A stretch of DNA of 20,903 nucleotides. It comes from an uncultured Christensenella sp. GTDB lineage: Bacteria; Bacillota; Clostridia; Christensenellales; UBA1242. Position 1 is the first letter of the stretch; each line of letters starts with the position of its first letter. The stretch covers positions 1 through 20,903 of the forward strand of contig CASFFI010000019.1 in the NCBI GenBank assembly GCA_949293925.1. The letters are read 5' to 3'. The notes below the pieces were generated by a model. It was given only the letters and a program-made list of their open reading frames with translations, did no database searches and had not been told where the DNA came from. This document shows, in pieces, positions 1 to 6,394 of the stretch. Both the position numbers and the translations under genes were made by a program.

Positions 1-2176
1 AACCATATGTAACATCTTTAAAATCTTCTTCAAGTTTGTTCAACATTTCATCTCTGTTCTTTATAATACCCTTGTCAGCTACAAATTTAAAAGATTCCAA
101 ATATGTCTTTAAGTTTTTTCGCTTTAATTGTTCTACAAATTCGTTAATACCTTTATTAGCTTCTGTGCAATATGTTTGTTTGTCAATTTCTTTTCTTTGT
201 GCTGCTAAACGCAATTCTATAATTTTCCTTAACAAACTTTCAGCTTTTGCTCTTCTTAATGTATAAAATGATAGTGCTTCTTCTTTAGTCATGCTCTTAT
301 TTTGATTTCCAGTAGAATATCCAGATCCGAATCCAAATCCTCTTTGATTTAACCACTTCATTTCATAACAAGAATTATAACTAATTTTTCCAGCATCTCT
401 TTTTACATTTCCCCTAGCACCAGTACTTGTTTGCTTAGGTTGTTGAGGTAGTTTTCTTTCATCTTCTTCTCTTGGAATATTAATATTTACTGTAGTGTTA
501 CCGGTTGTTACTGTAGTGTCACCGGTTGCTGTTGTTACTGTAGTGTTACCTGTTCTTTCTGTTGGGTTACTTGGTTTATGTGTTGGCTCATCCGGCGTAT
601 TTATAAAAGTTACTGCACCTGGTTTATTTCCTTCATGCGATAATTTAGATTGCGGAGCAGAGGTGTGTTGTTTTTTCGCCCATATTTCATTTTGTTTTGT
701 GATTTTTTCATAGTAATCTTCACCAGTTATACCACCTAATATTTCTGGGCTTTCACGTCTTGGAGTTTGCTCTAAAGCTGGTTTTTGAGTTTGTTGAGAT
801 TTATGTGGAGCCGGGTTAGTATTACCTATTCTATGACTTAAAATATTTTCATCAACAAAGTTTCCACCTTTAATTATTGTTTCTTCCCCATTTTTATCAT
901 AACCTTCATAAGCTGCACCTATTGTTCCATCTAATTTATTTCCTTTAACTTGTACTCGTTTAGGAAGTGGCTCAGGAGTTGGCTCAGGTGTTGGTTCAGG
1001 TGTAACAAGCTCAGGTGTTGGTTCAGGTGTAGGTTCAGGTGTAACAAGCTCAGGTGTTGGTTCAGGTGTTGGTTCAGGTGTTAACTTATCTTCCTGTACT
1101 ACTCCACGTTCTTTATATTGCATATGTTTTTTAACTTCATCTGTTAAAGCATCATTATAACTAGTTAAAAGATTGTTTAATTTATTTGCTCTTTTTTCAC
1201 TTATTAATCCATTTTCAGGATTTAACAATTCTTTATAGCCATTATCACCATAGTAAACATTTTGAATACAATCAGCTATTTTAGCCATTTTCTTTATTCT
1301 AGATTTTTTAAATAATTTTGACAAAATACCATTCTTTTTAATTTTTCTTGATAATTTAATGTAACGTTTCAATAATGCATTTATATTAGTTAAGTTAACT
1401 TTCCTTAATTTATTTTTTTCTTCATCTGTTAAAGCATTTTTAACCGATTTATCATATCTATACTGTATATCGTATGCATTGTTTATAATTGAGTTGGTAG
1501 GCACGAATTTTCTTGTTTTTAACAATCTTTTCATAACAGTAGCATCAACAACCTTTAGTCCTACACCTGCCAAAACTGAATATAGTGCTCCATTTAGCAA
1601 ATAAGGAACGGTTCCTGCCCAGAAAATTTGACCTATACCTGGTATTAAAGTTGTAGCTAAAGCTAAGCCTCCAATAACTCCTGAAATACCAGCAACATTT
1701 CCTATATTATTAAGGAGTCTATTTCTATGCTTACCCTTATTTACTGCACTGCTTGCAGAATTTTTTTCCAAAATACTTAATTTTCTTCGTAAAAGATTTT
1801 CATCTTCTGAATCAACTAAGTCTTGTTGATGATTTCCAATAATTTTAGATAAAGATTCACCACTAATTTTTGATTCTTCAGTTTTTTTCAAAAGTTCTTG
1901 TAAAAAAGATCTTAATTGTTTTTCTTTTAACAAATAAGTATATTCATCTTGTTTCTGAAATTTAGATGTGAATATAAAAGATTCACTTCTATACGCAACT
2001 TTACGCTTCTTTGAAGACGACCCCAAGTGTTTTAATTTGTTAATAAATTCATCTTTACCATCATTAATATTTAACTCATCAACAAATGACTTAATACTAA
2101 AAGTATAATTACCATCTTCCGTTTTAATTAAGACTTTTTTGCTGATTAAAAAGTCATATAAATCTTTTTTATTCAT
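1..2176 (-). CDS. Large protein with hydrophobic hairpin and Pro-rich repeat (partial, C-terminus off the left edge)
   Basis: I do not recognise this gene. The frame opens at ATG 2176-2174 behind a strong AGGAGG site (2181-2186) and stays open to the window edge, giving 725 complete codons and no stop, so the C-terminus is missing. The start MNKKDLYDFLISKK has no signal peptide. Residues about 1-150 are charged and Lys-rich. Residues about 156-212 are strongly hydrophobic and Gly-rich (IGNVAGISGVIGG..., then IPGIGQIFWAGTVPYLL...), which suggests a two-helix membrane hairpin. A Lys-rich helical part follows, then a TPEP/TPELV tandem repeat (about 366-406), a Thr-rich TVTT/GNTTVNI repeat (about 541-562) and a helical charged end. 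A membrane-associated protein with an extended Pro-rich linker fits; its function is unknown. It has its own promoter and is separated by a terminator from the coiled-coil gene upstream on the same strand. Confidence 0.85.
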   Translation of the reverse strand, partial: MNKKDLYDFLISKKVLIKTEDGNYTFSIKSFVDELNINDGKDEFINKLKHLGSSSKKRKVAYRSESFIFTSKFQKQDEYTYLLKEKQLRSFLQELLKKTEESKISGESLSKIIGNHQQDLVDSEDENLLRRKLSILEKNSASSAVNKGKHRNRLLNNIGNVAGISGVIGGLALATTLIPGIGQIFWAGTVPYLLNGALYSVLAGVGLKVVDATVMKRLLKTRKFVPTNSIINNAYDIQYRYDKSVKNALTDEEKNKLRKVNLTNINALLKRYIKLSRKIKKNGILSKLFKKSRIKKMAKIADCIQNVYYGDNGYKELLNPENGLISEKRANKLNNLLTSYNDALTDEVKKHMQYKERGVVQEDKLTPEPTPEPTPELVTPEPTPEPTPELVTPEPTPEPTPEPLPKRVQVKGNKLDGTIGAAYEGYDKNGEETIIKGGNFVDENILSHRIGNTNPAPHKSQQTQKPALEQTPRRESPEILGGITGEDYYEKITKQNEIWAKKQHTSAPQSKLSHEGNKPGAVTFINTPDEPTHKPSNPTERTGNTTVTTATGDTTVTTGNTTVNINIPREEDERKLPQQPKQTSTGARGNVKRDAGKISYNSCYEMKWLNQRGFGFGSGYSTGNQNKSMTKEEALSFYTLRRAKAESLLRKIIELRLAAQRKEIDKQTYCTEANKGINEFVEQLKRKNLKTYLESFKFVADKGIIKNRDEMLNKLEEDFKDVTYG
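490..553 (-). repeat. Short in-frame Thr-rich repeat (GNTTVTT-like)
   Basis: Three imperfect copies of an ACTGTAGTGT(T/C)ACC(G/T)GTT block (plus-strand reading) encode GNTTVTTATGDTTVTTGNTT on the minus strand. It lies inside the large partial gene, between the Pro-rich linker and the C-terminal charged part, and looks like a second flexible spacer. Confidence 0.7.
964..1080 (-). repeat. In-frame 39-bp tandem repeat encoding TPEPTPEPTPELV units
   Basis: On the minus strand, ACACCTGAACCA-type 12-bp subunits are interrupted at regular intervals by GAGCTTGTT, giving a 39-bp (13-residue) higher-order unit. Two full units and a third, diverging copy are visible. The repeat stays in frame and encodes a rigid, acidic, Pro-rich linker. 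Such arrays readily change copy number by slippage. Confidence 0.85.
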
Positions 2177-2196
2177 ATACCCTCCTAAAAGGAATT

Positions 2197-2248
2197 ACCC
2201 CCTTACTTGCCCATATTCTATCACAAATAAAAAAAAAATCAAGGGGGT
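2197..2248. repeat. Inverted repeat ACCCCCTT / AAGGGGGT flanking the promoter
   Basis: ACCCCCTT at 2197-2204 is exactly complementary to AAGGGGGT at 2241-2248. The arms are 36 bp apart and bracket the -10 and almost all of the promoter. In such AT-rich DNA two matching G/C blocks are notable. They could be a paired operator; the downstream arm also lies in the 5' leader close to the ribosome site. Confidence 0.5.
2215..2242 (-). promoter_or_regulatory. Sigma-A-type promoter of the 1-2176 gene
   Basis: Minus-strand -35 TTGATT (2237-2242), 16-bp T-rich spacer, and -10 TAGAAT (2215-2220) preceded by TGA, i.e. an extended -10. It lies about 40 bp upstream of the ATG at 2176 and in the right orientation. 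Confidence 0.65.
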
Positions 2249-2456
2249 TTTCAAAAATTTTTACAAATTTATTAAAATAGTATGATTTTTTAAAATATTA
2301 TGTTATAATAGATAATTTACTCATCAAATTAATCTAAGGCGGATTGCACATTATATAATATATATTCAAACAAAAATATAAATTATATTAACTTTGCAAT
2401 ATTGAAAAAAATAAGATTTAGATAACACGATAATACCAGATTCATTGCATAATAAG

Positions 2457-2484
2457 TTGCAATTTAGATTAAATTTGATAAAAT
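2457..2484 (+). promoter_or_regulatory. Possible plus-strand promoter inside the non-coding spacer
   Basis: TTGCAA (2457-2462), 16-bp spacer, TAAAAT (2479-2484). If used, a transcript starting near 2491 would run through the spacer to the hairpin at 2756-2781, giving an RNA of about 300 nt with no usable reading frame. Chance matches are common in DNA this AT-rich. Confidence 0.2.
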
Positions 2485-2523
2485 AAATATGTTATAACGT
2501 GGTATAGATTAAATAGTTTATAC

Positions 2524-2558
2524 AACTATATGGATAATACTAAGATAATCATATAGTT
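2524..2558. repeat. Perfect 9-bp inverted repeat AACTATATG / CATATAGTT
   Basis: The arms at 2524-2532 and 2550-2558 are exactly complementary, with a 17-nt loop that contains GATAAT twice (2533-2538 and 2544-2549). It could be an RNA hairpin or a protein-binding dyad in the non-coding spacer. Confidence 0.5.
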
Positions 2559-2755
2559 AATAAGACGATATAAAGTTTGTAACGTAGATAGTCTAAATCA
2601 TTATATAAATATATAAATCAAATGATATAGTAAGATAATATAGTAGTAGAGATATATATGTGTATGTAAACGCAAACTAGATATATAAGTGGTACATACT
2701 GCTATACTGCACATACAAACAAGAACAATAATCTTTTATATCGTATTAATTATAA

Positions 2756-2781
2756 AAAAGGACTAAACATTTAGTCCTTTT
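2756..2781 (-). terminator. Rho-independent terminator, possibly bidirectional
   Basis: AAAAGGACTAAA (2756-2767) pairs with TTTAGTCCTTTT (2770-2781). On the minus strand the hairpin continues into a T run and lies just after the stop of the 2792-4375 gene, so it most likely ends that transcript. A T-rich run also follows on the plus strand (2778-2789), so it could work both ways. Confidence 0.85.
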
Positions 2782-2791
2782 ATTTTTTTGA

Positions 2792-4375
2792 TTATTTAGA
2801 TAATGTTTCGTTTTGTACTTTTTGACCTGATGTTGGAAATTCATCACTAGTTAAAAAATCTATTGCATCATCAATACTTTTTGCTAGTTTTGCTCTAAAT
2901 TTTTCTTGTACTTCTTTGAGTGCTATCAACTTGGCTTTTTCTGCGAAATCCGCCGAATCAGAATCTTTACTCATTTCTATAAATTCATTTATCTTTAACT
3001 GATAATAAGCATCAATAAATAATTTATCCGCTCGTTTTTCAGGTTCTTGATTTTCCAATACCATATCCAGATACATAGAAGCTGCTTTTTCAAAATTTTC
3101 AGTTAAAATTGTAAAAACAGCATAAAGTTTGCCTTTAACAACTTTAGCATCTTCTTCGCTTGTACCTTTAACTGTTTCTACTCTAGAATCTACTGTAGAT
3201 TTAATTGTATTAAAAGCTGATTTTATTCTACCTATTTGATTTTCCAAATCTTGTTTTTCACTATCTGTTTTAACTAATTCTTCGAGTCTTTTTTGTTGTT
3301 CTTTTAAAGCCTCTAATTTTTTTACAGTTTCTTTATTATCAGGATTAAGTTTTAAGTCTAATTCTTGATTCTTTATTTGTTCAATTAGTACTTTTTTCCT
3401 AGATTCTAGCAATTTTTTAAATTCTCTTACATTTTCGCTTAATTTTTGTTCTTTTTCTTTTATTTTACCTTTAATACGTTTATGCCTTCTCTCTGATTTT
3501 TCTTTTTCTGTCAATTTTTTATCACCAAAATATATAGATGCAGAATTTATAAATCTTTCAAGTAATGATTTATTATCTGTATCTGTTTTTGTTTGATGTA
3601 ATATATTAAACAATTTTTCTTTTTTAGAGCGACCTATTTTTATCCTTTCTAAAATTTTACCTTTTTTATCATAAAAGTTTCCATTTTCATATCTTGAACC
3701 TTTTGGCATCAAGACAGAAATTTTCCTGATTAATTCTTCTTCCAAACCCTCATCAAATCTTGACATTCTTAAAAATCTTTTTACATCAAATTCTCTTGTC
3801 GCTGAGTCTAAAATTTTATAATTGAAATGATCTCGTGTAAGATAATCTTCAAATTCCTTTTTGTATTGCTTTAATTTGTCTTTATACTCCTTTTTGTATT
3901 GTTCTTGTATCTCATTATTTATTTTAATTTCTTCTTCTGTTTTTGTTCTTAGAATTGGGGTTCCATTTTTTTGATTAAAATTTGCAACAAAACTATCAAA
4001 TGTGTTGTAATAAGCATTTGAACCAATATTTGAAACTGCATTGTTAAAATTTACAATATTTTCAGATTTTATCCTTCCAGAATAAGCAGCTGATAATGCA
4101 TAAAGTGAATGTTTAGAACTTCTATAGAGCTCATCATAAATTTTTTTTAAGAACTTATCTCTATCTTTAACACTTTTAAATTTAATGCTTGTTAAATTTG
4201 TAGTAGATGATTGCACTAATTTATTATTTAAAAGTGTACGTTTAATATTTTCTATCGTTTCTTGATTTACAGACAATTTTGTAAGAATTTGTTTTAAATT
4301 AATTTCTTTATCCGAAATAGAATCCCTACTTAAGAATTTAATTAAATTTGGAAATGATTTTTTTATAATACCCAT
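2792..4375 (-). CDS. Unrecognised Lys/Glu-rich coiled-coil protein (527 aa)
   Basis: I do not recognise a family. ATG 4375 follows an ACGAGG ribosome site, and the stop TAA is directly followed by a terminator. There is no signal peptide or membrane segment, so it is probably cytoplasmic. Residues about 1-140 are mixed helical with several Ser/Tyr. Residues about 143-178 are a charged helix rich in Lys, Glu and Tyr. Residues about 285-400 are a long Lys/Glu/Leu coiled coil with heptad-like spacing. The C-terminal 120 residues are helical and acidic (e.g. FAEKAKLIALKEVQEKFRAK). It is transcribed alone from its own promoter, divergent from the acetyltransferase gene. Like the next minus-strand gene it is large and highly charged, so the two may be related in role, but I see no shared motif. 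A structural or scaffolding role is possible; this is inference only. Confidence 0.85.
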   Translation of the reverse strand: MGIIKKSFPNLIKFLSRDSISDKEINLKQILTKLSVNQETIENIKRTLLNNKLVQSSTTNLTSIKFKSVKDRDKFLKKIYDELYRSSKHSLYALSAAYSGRIKSENIVNFNNAVSNIGSNAYYNTFDSFVANFNQKNGTPILRTKTEEEIKINNEIQEQYKKEYKDKLKQYKKEFEDYLTRDHFNYKILDSATREFDVKRFLRMSRFDEGLEEELIRKISVLMPKGSRYENGNFYDKKGKILERIKIGRSKKEKLFNILHQTKTDTDNKSLLERFINSASIYFGDKKLTEKEKSERRHKRIKGKIKEKEQKLSENVREFKKLLESRKKVLIEQIKNQELDLKLNPDNKETVKKLEALKEQQKRLEELVKTDSEKQDLENQIGRIKSAFNTIKSTVDSRVETVKGTSEEDAKVVKGKLYAVFTILTENFEKAASMYLDMVLENQEPEKRADKLFIDAYYQLKINEFIEMSKDSDSADFAEKAKLIALKEVQEKFRAKLAKSIDDAIDFLTSDEFPTSGQKVQNETLSK

Positions 4376-4404
4376 AATGCCTCGTTATTTGTAGTTTAAC
4401 ACAA

Positions 4405-4434
4405 ATTATAAAATTTTAAAAACAAATACATCAA
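4405..4434 (-). promoter_or_regulatory. Promoter of the coiled-coil gene
   Basis: Minus-strand -35 TTGATG (4429-4434), 18-bp spacer, consensus -10 TATAAT (4405-4410), about 30 bp upstream of the ATG at 4375. It lies back-to-back with the plus-strand promoter at 4474-4502. Confidence 0.6.
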
Positions 4435-4473
4435 ATTTTTAAAAAATTAGTAGAATTTTGACGAATATGCGTA

Positions 4474-4502
4474 TTGACAAAAATTGTGAAATTTGTTAAA
4501 AT
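4474..4502 (+). promoter_or_regulatory. Strong sigma-A-type promoter of the acetyltransferase gene
   Basis: Consensus -35 TTGACA (4474-4479), 17-bp spacer, -10 TAAAAT (4497-4502), followed 33 bp later by AAGGAG-CATT-ATG. The spacer contains an imperfect dyad (ACAAA...TTTGT), so a repressor site is possible but unproven. Confidence 0.75.
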
Positions 4503-4534
4503 TGTATAAAATTATTTAAGTTTCAAGGAGCATT

Positions 4535-5164
4535 ATGGAAAGTTTAGTTTTTAGGGAAATTAAAAAAGAAGATTACATTGACATTAAAAACAACATTTAC
4601 ACAGATATGGATTTAGAGGAAGTTGAAAACATCTGTCTAGATTTTGAAAATCAAATGGAACAAGGTTCTAATTGGCACTACTTCTGTATAGAATTAGACG
4701 GAAAAGTTGAAGGAATAATAATTTTAGAACAAGACGAAAGAGATGCCATGCATCACATAGGAAGCATTTACACTGTAATAGTATCTGCTGACAAAAGACA
4801 GCAACATCTAGCTCAATATATGCTTGAAAACATTGATAAAATTGCAAAAGATTTAGGTATAAAAATATTGAAATGTGAGTGTATCAAGGACACACCTGCT
4901 GACAATTTGTTTAAAAATAACGATTTTAAGGTTTATGGCGAATTGAAAAATGCACTTATTGAAGACGGAAGTTGTTATGATTTAGTTTTATATGCAAAAA
5001 CCATAGACGAAATTTTACCAAATGCAAAAGAAAAATCAAATGAAATAATCAATGAAGAATATTCAAACACTGACGAAAATGAGGAAGTAATTTCATCTGA
5101 CGAAAATGATAACGAAACTGAAAATAATGTTGAAGACTCATTAGATGAGATGAGTAATTTTTAA
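4535..5164 (+). CDS. GNAT-family N-acetyltransferase with acidic C-terminal tail
   Basis: Probably transfers an acetyl group from acetyl-CoA to an amine of an unknown substrate. The N-terminus (MESLVFREIKKEDYIDI) resembles the first strand and helix of GNAT proteins. The acetyl-CoA site (motif A) is about residues 78-100: strand IYTVIVSADKR, then RQQHLAQYML, where the family's (Q/R)xxGx(G/A) has His (91) in place of the usual Gly. Residues 124-154 (LFKNNDFKVYGEL..., then CYDLVLYAK) match the usual GNAT C-terminal layout. Residues about 160-209 form an added tail full of Asp, Glu, Asn and Ser, with no family match. The ATG follows an excellent AAGGAG site. The two mTERF-like genes lie downstream on the same strand after a 144-bp gap with a possible second promoter, so co-transcription is plausible but unproven. 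The fold assignment is fairly safe; substrate and activity are not. Confidence 0.75.
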   Translation: MESLVFREIKKEDYIDIKNNIYTDMDLEEVENICLDFENQMEQGSNWHYFCIELDGKVEGIIILEQDERDAMHHIGSIYTVIVSADKRQQHLAQYMLENIDKIAKDLGIKILKCECIKDTPADNLFKNNDFKVYGELKNALIEDGSCYDLVLYAKTIDEILPNAKEKSNEIINEEYSNTDENEEVISSDENDNETENNVEDSLDEMSNF

Positions 5165-5255
5165 TTTCTGCATTGTCTTTTATACAAGCTTAAAAAAATT
5201 TTAACATTATTGATACATTTTGATTGTACGTGTAAATAAATTTAAAATAAATATA

Positions 5256-5286
5256 TTGATTAAAAAATTAACAGTTAAAATATAAT
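5256..5286 (+). promoter_or_regulatory. Possible promoter upstream of the mTERF-like pair
   Basis: TTGATT (5256-5261) and consensus TATAAT (5281-5286) separated by 19 bp, longer than ideal. The start codon follows at 5309 with an AAGG ribosome site. No convincing terminator lies after the acetyltransferase, so read-through is also possible. Confidence 0.4.
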
Positions 5287-5308
5287 AAAACAATAAATTA
5301 AGGTTAAA

Positions 5309-5953
5309 ATGGATAATAAAATTAATGTAAAAAGAAATGATTCAAATAAAGAAATTTTTTTAAAACAAACATTTTGTTTATCTGATTATGAATTTATTTC
5401 AATTAAAAAATTATATCCACATATTGTTAATATGGATAAAGAAACGGTAGAAAAAAGAGTTGAATTTTATAAAGCAACATTTAATCTTACTCAAGAAGAA
5501 TTTAATACAATGTTTAAAACACTTCCTTCACTTTTAGGATTGAGCGAACAAAGCATAAAAAGTAAATATGAATGTATTTTAGATATAGGAATTCCAATTC
5601 AAAGCATAATCGAAAATCCTAGAATTTTAGCAGCTCCTTTAAAAACATTAAAATTGAAATATATGTTATTTTCAATAATTGATAATGATAAAAAGTTTTT
5701 ATCGATCAACTGGACAGTATCTTCATTAGATAAATCTTGGGCTAGATATAGGTACCTATCTGAACATTTTATTAAAATAAAACCAAGTTGGATAATTTTA
5801 TCAGAACGTAATTTTCAAAAAAAATATAAAATAACAAGTGATGAACTTATATTAAAATATCCACTTGACGAAAATGCTGAAAATTTTATAAGCTCGCACT
5901 ATAACGCTCATGTCAAAACAAATGGAAGCAAGCCATTAGCTTTAAACAATTGA
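5309..5953 (+). CDS. mTERF-like helical repeat protein (214 aa)
   Basis: The middle of this protein shows three copies of an mTERF-like signature, in which a Pro at the end of one helix is followed by a hydrophobic pair and then a helix with a basic residue: YPHIVNMDKETVEKRVEFY (from 36), LPSLLGLSEQSIKSKYECI (from 72) and NPRILAAPLKTLKLKYMLF (from 103). The Pro residues are 36 and 31 apart, matching the roughly 30-residue period of mTERF motifs. The C-terminal part (YRYLSEHF...SERNFQKKYKITSDELI) also resembles the end of mTERF proteins. In organelles such proteins form helical solenoids that bind DNA or RNA and affect transcription or RNA processing. There is no signal peptide or membrane segment, so a cytoplasmic nucleic-acid-binding role is a reasonable guess. 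The assignment is by eye from motif pattern; another helical repeat family remains possible. It is followed 22 bp later by a second protein of the same kind. Confidence 0.6.
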   Translation: MDNKINVKRNDSNKEIFLKQTFCLSDYEFISIKKLYPHIVNMDKETVEKRVEFYKATFNLTQEEFNTMFKTLPSLLGLSEQSIKSKYECILDIGIPIQSIIENPRILAAPLKTLKLKYMLFSIIDNDKKFLSINWTVSSLDKSWARYRYLSEHFIKIKPSWIILSERNFQKKYKITSDELILKYPLDENAENFISSHYNAHVKTNGSKPLALNN

Positions 5954-5975
5954 AAATGCTATTAGGAAGTGAATA

Positions 5976-6269
5976 ATGGATAAAAAATTAGAGAAGTTTT
6001 TATTAAATATGAATTTAACTAACAATGAAATTGAAGACATGAAAAATATTACTCCTGCTTATGAACACTTGTCTTTATGTGATGTTAAATACATCATTCA
6101 GGTATTAGAAATATATGGTTTTCCCAAAAGTGATATTCCAGAGCTGATTTATTTAAATCCAAATATTTTAGTTTTAGACAAGCAAACTCTTATTAAAAAA
6201 TTAGATTCTTTAAAAGCTAATAATATAGATATTGAAAATTATTTAAAAAATAATCCTTTTGATATATAA
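5976..6269 (+). CDS. Short mTERF-like repeat protein (97 aa)
   Basis: Residues about 36-97 fit the mTERF pattern closely: VKYIIQVLEIYGFPKSDI, then LIYLNPNILVLDKQTLIKKL, then LKANNIDIENYLKNNPFDI. The two Asn-Pro steps (61-62 and 93-94) are 32 residues apart. The protein stops straight after the second one (NPFDI), in the middle of what would be the next repeat, so it is much shorter than organelle mTERF proteins and holds only one or two full repeats. The ATG follows AGGAAGTGA, 22 bp after the stop of the previous gene, and a strong terminator comes 21 bp after its own stop. It probably forms an operon with the 214-aa protein and may act with it, or it may be the remainder of a longer ancestor. 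It is Lys- and Asn-rich and has no export signal. Confidence 0.65.
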   Translation: MDKKLEKFLLNMNLTNNEIEDMKNITPAYEHLSLCDVKYIIQVLEIYGFPKSDIPELIYLNPNILVLDKQTLIKKLDSLKANNIDIENYLKNNPFDI

Positions 6270-6290
6270 ATCACTTAACCATGTTATAGA

Positions 6291-6316
6291 AAAAAACAGC
6301 GAATGCTGTTTTTTTT
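6291..6316 (+). terminator. Rho-independent terminator of the acetyltransferase/mTERF-like cluster
   Basis: AAAAAACAGC (6291-6300), loop GAAT, GCTGTTTTTT (6305-6314) and further T residues. It lies 21 bp after the stop of the 97-aa gene. The A run on the other side gives a T run on the minus strand, so it may also stop transcripts coming from the cytidylate-kinase-like gene at 6395. Confidence 0.9.
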
Positions 6317-6394
6317 GTTTTTAAAATTCAATACATTTTTTAGTTTGTTTTTACAAATTATTCTTTATATTAAATAATTTCTATTTTTGACCAG

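Larger units (their letters stand above)
2249..2755. other. Non-coding spacer of about 500 bp with small inverted repeats
   Basis: I find no convincing gene here on either strand: the ATGs run into stops within a few codons or lack a ribosome site. G content is higher than in other spacers of the window, with G exceeding C on the plus strand between about 2491 and 2700. Small structures include ATTGCA/TGCAAT (2444-2449/2458-2463), the palindrome GTTATAAC (2491-2498), AACTATATG/CATATAGTT (2524-2532/2550-2558), and two related blocks near 2648 and 2679 (AGATATATA). It may hold an RNA gene or regulatory DNA, or be a decayed region. Confidence 0.6.

Noticed and set aside
36..713. Plus-strand open frames at 36-266 and 495-713
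   Set aside because: They lie opposite the partial minus-strand gene, follow its repeat structure in antisense, and lack ribosome sites.
2590..2725. Minus-strand frame of about 37 codons in the spacer starting near 2714 (MCSIAVCTTYI...)
   Set aside because: No ribosome site and a composition (Tyr/Ile/Leu runs) expected from random AT-rich DNA.
2249..2755. CRISPR array or replication iterons in the repeat-containing spacer
   Set aside because: The small inverted and direct repeats are single or paired, not regularly spaced copies of one unit; no cas, replication or DnaA-box cluster is evident.
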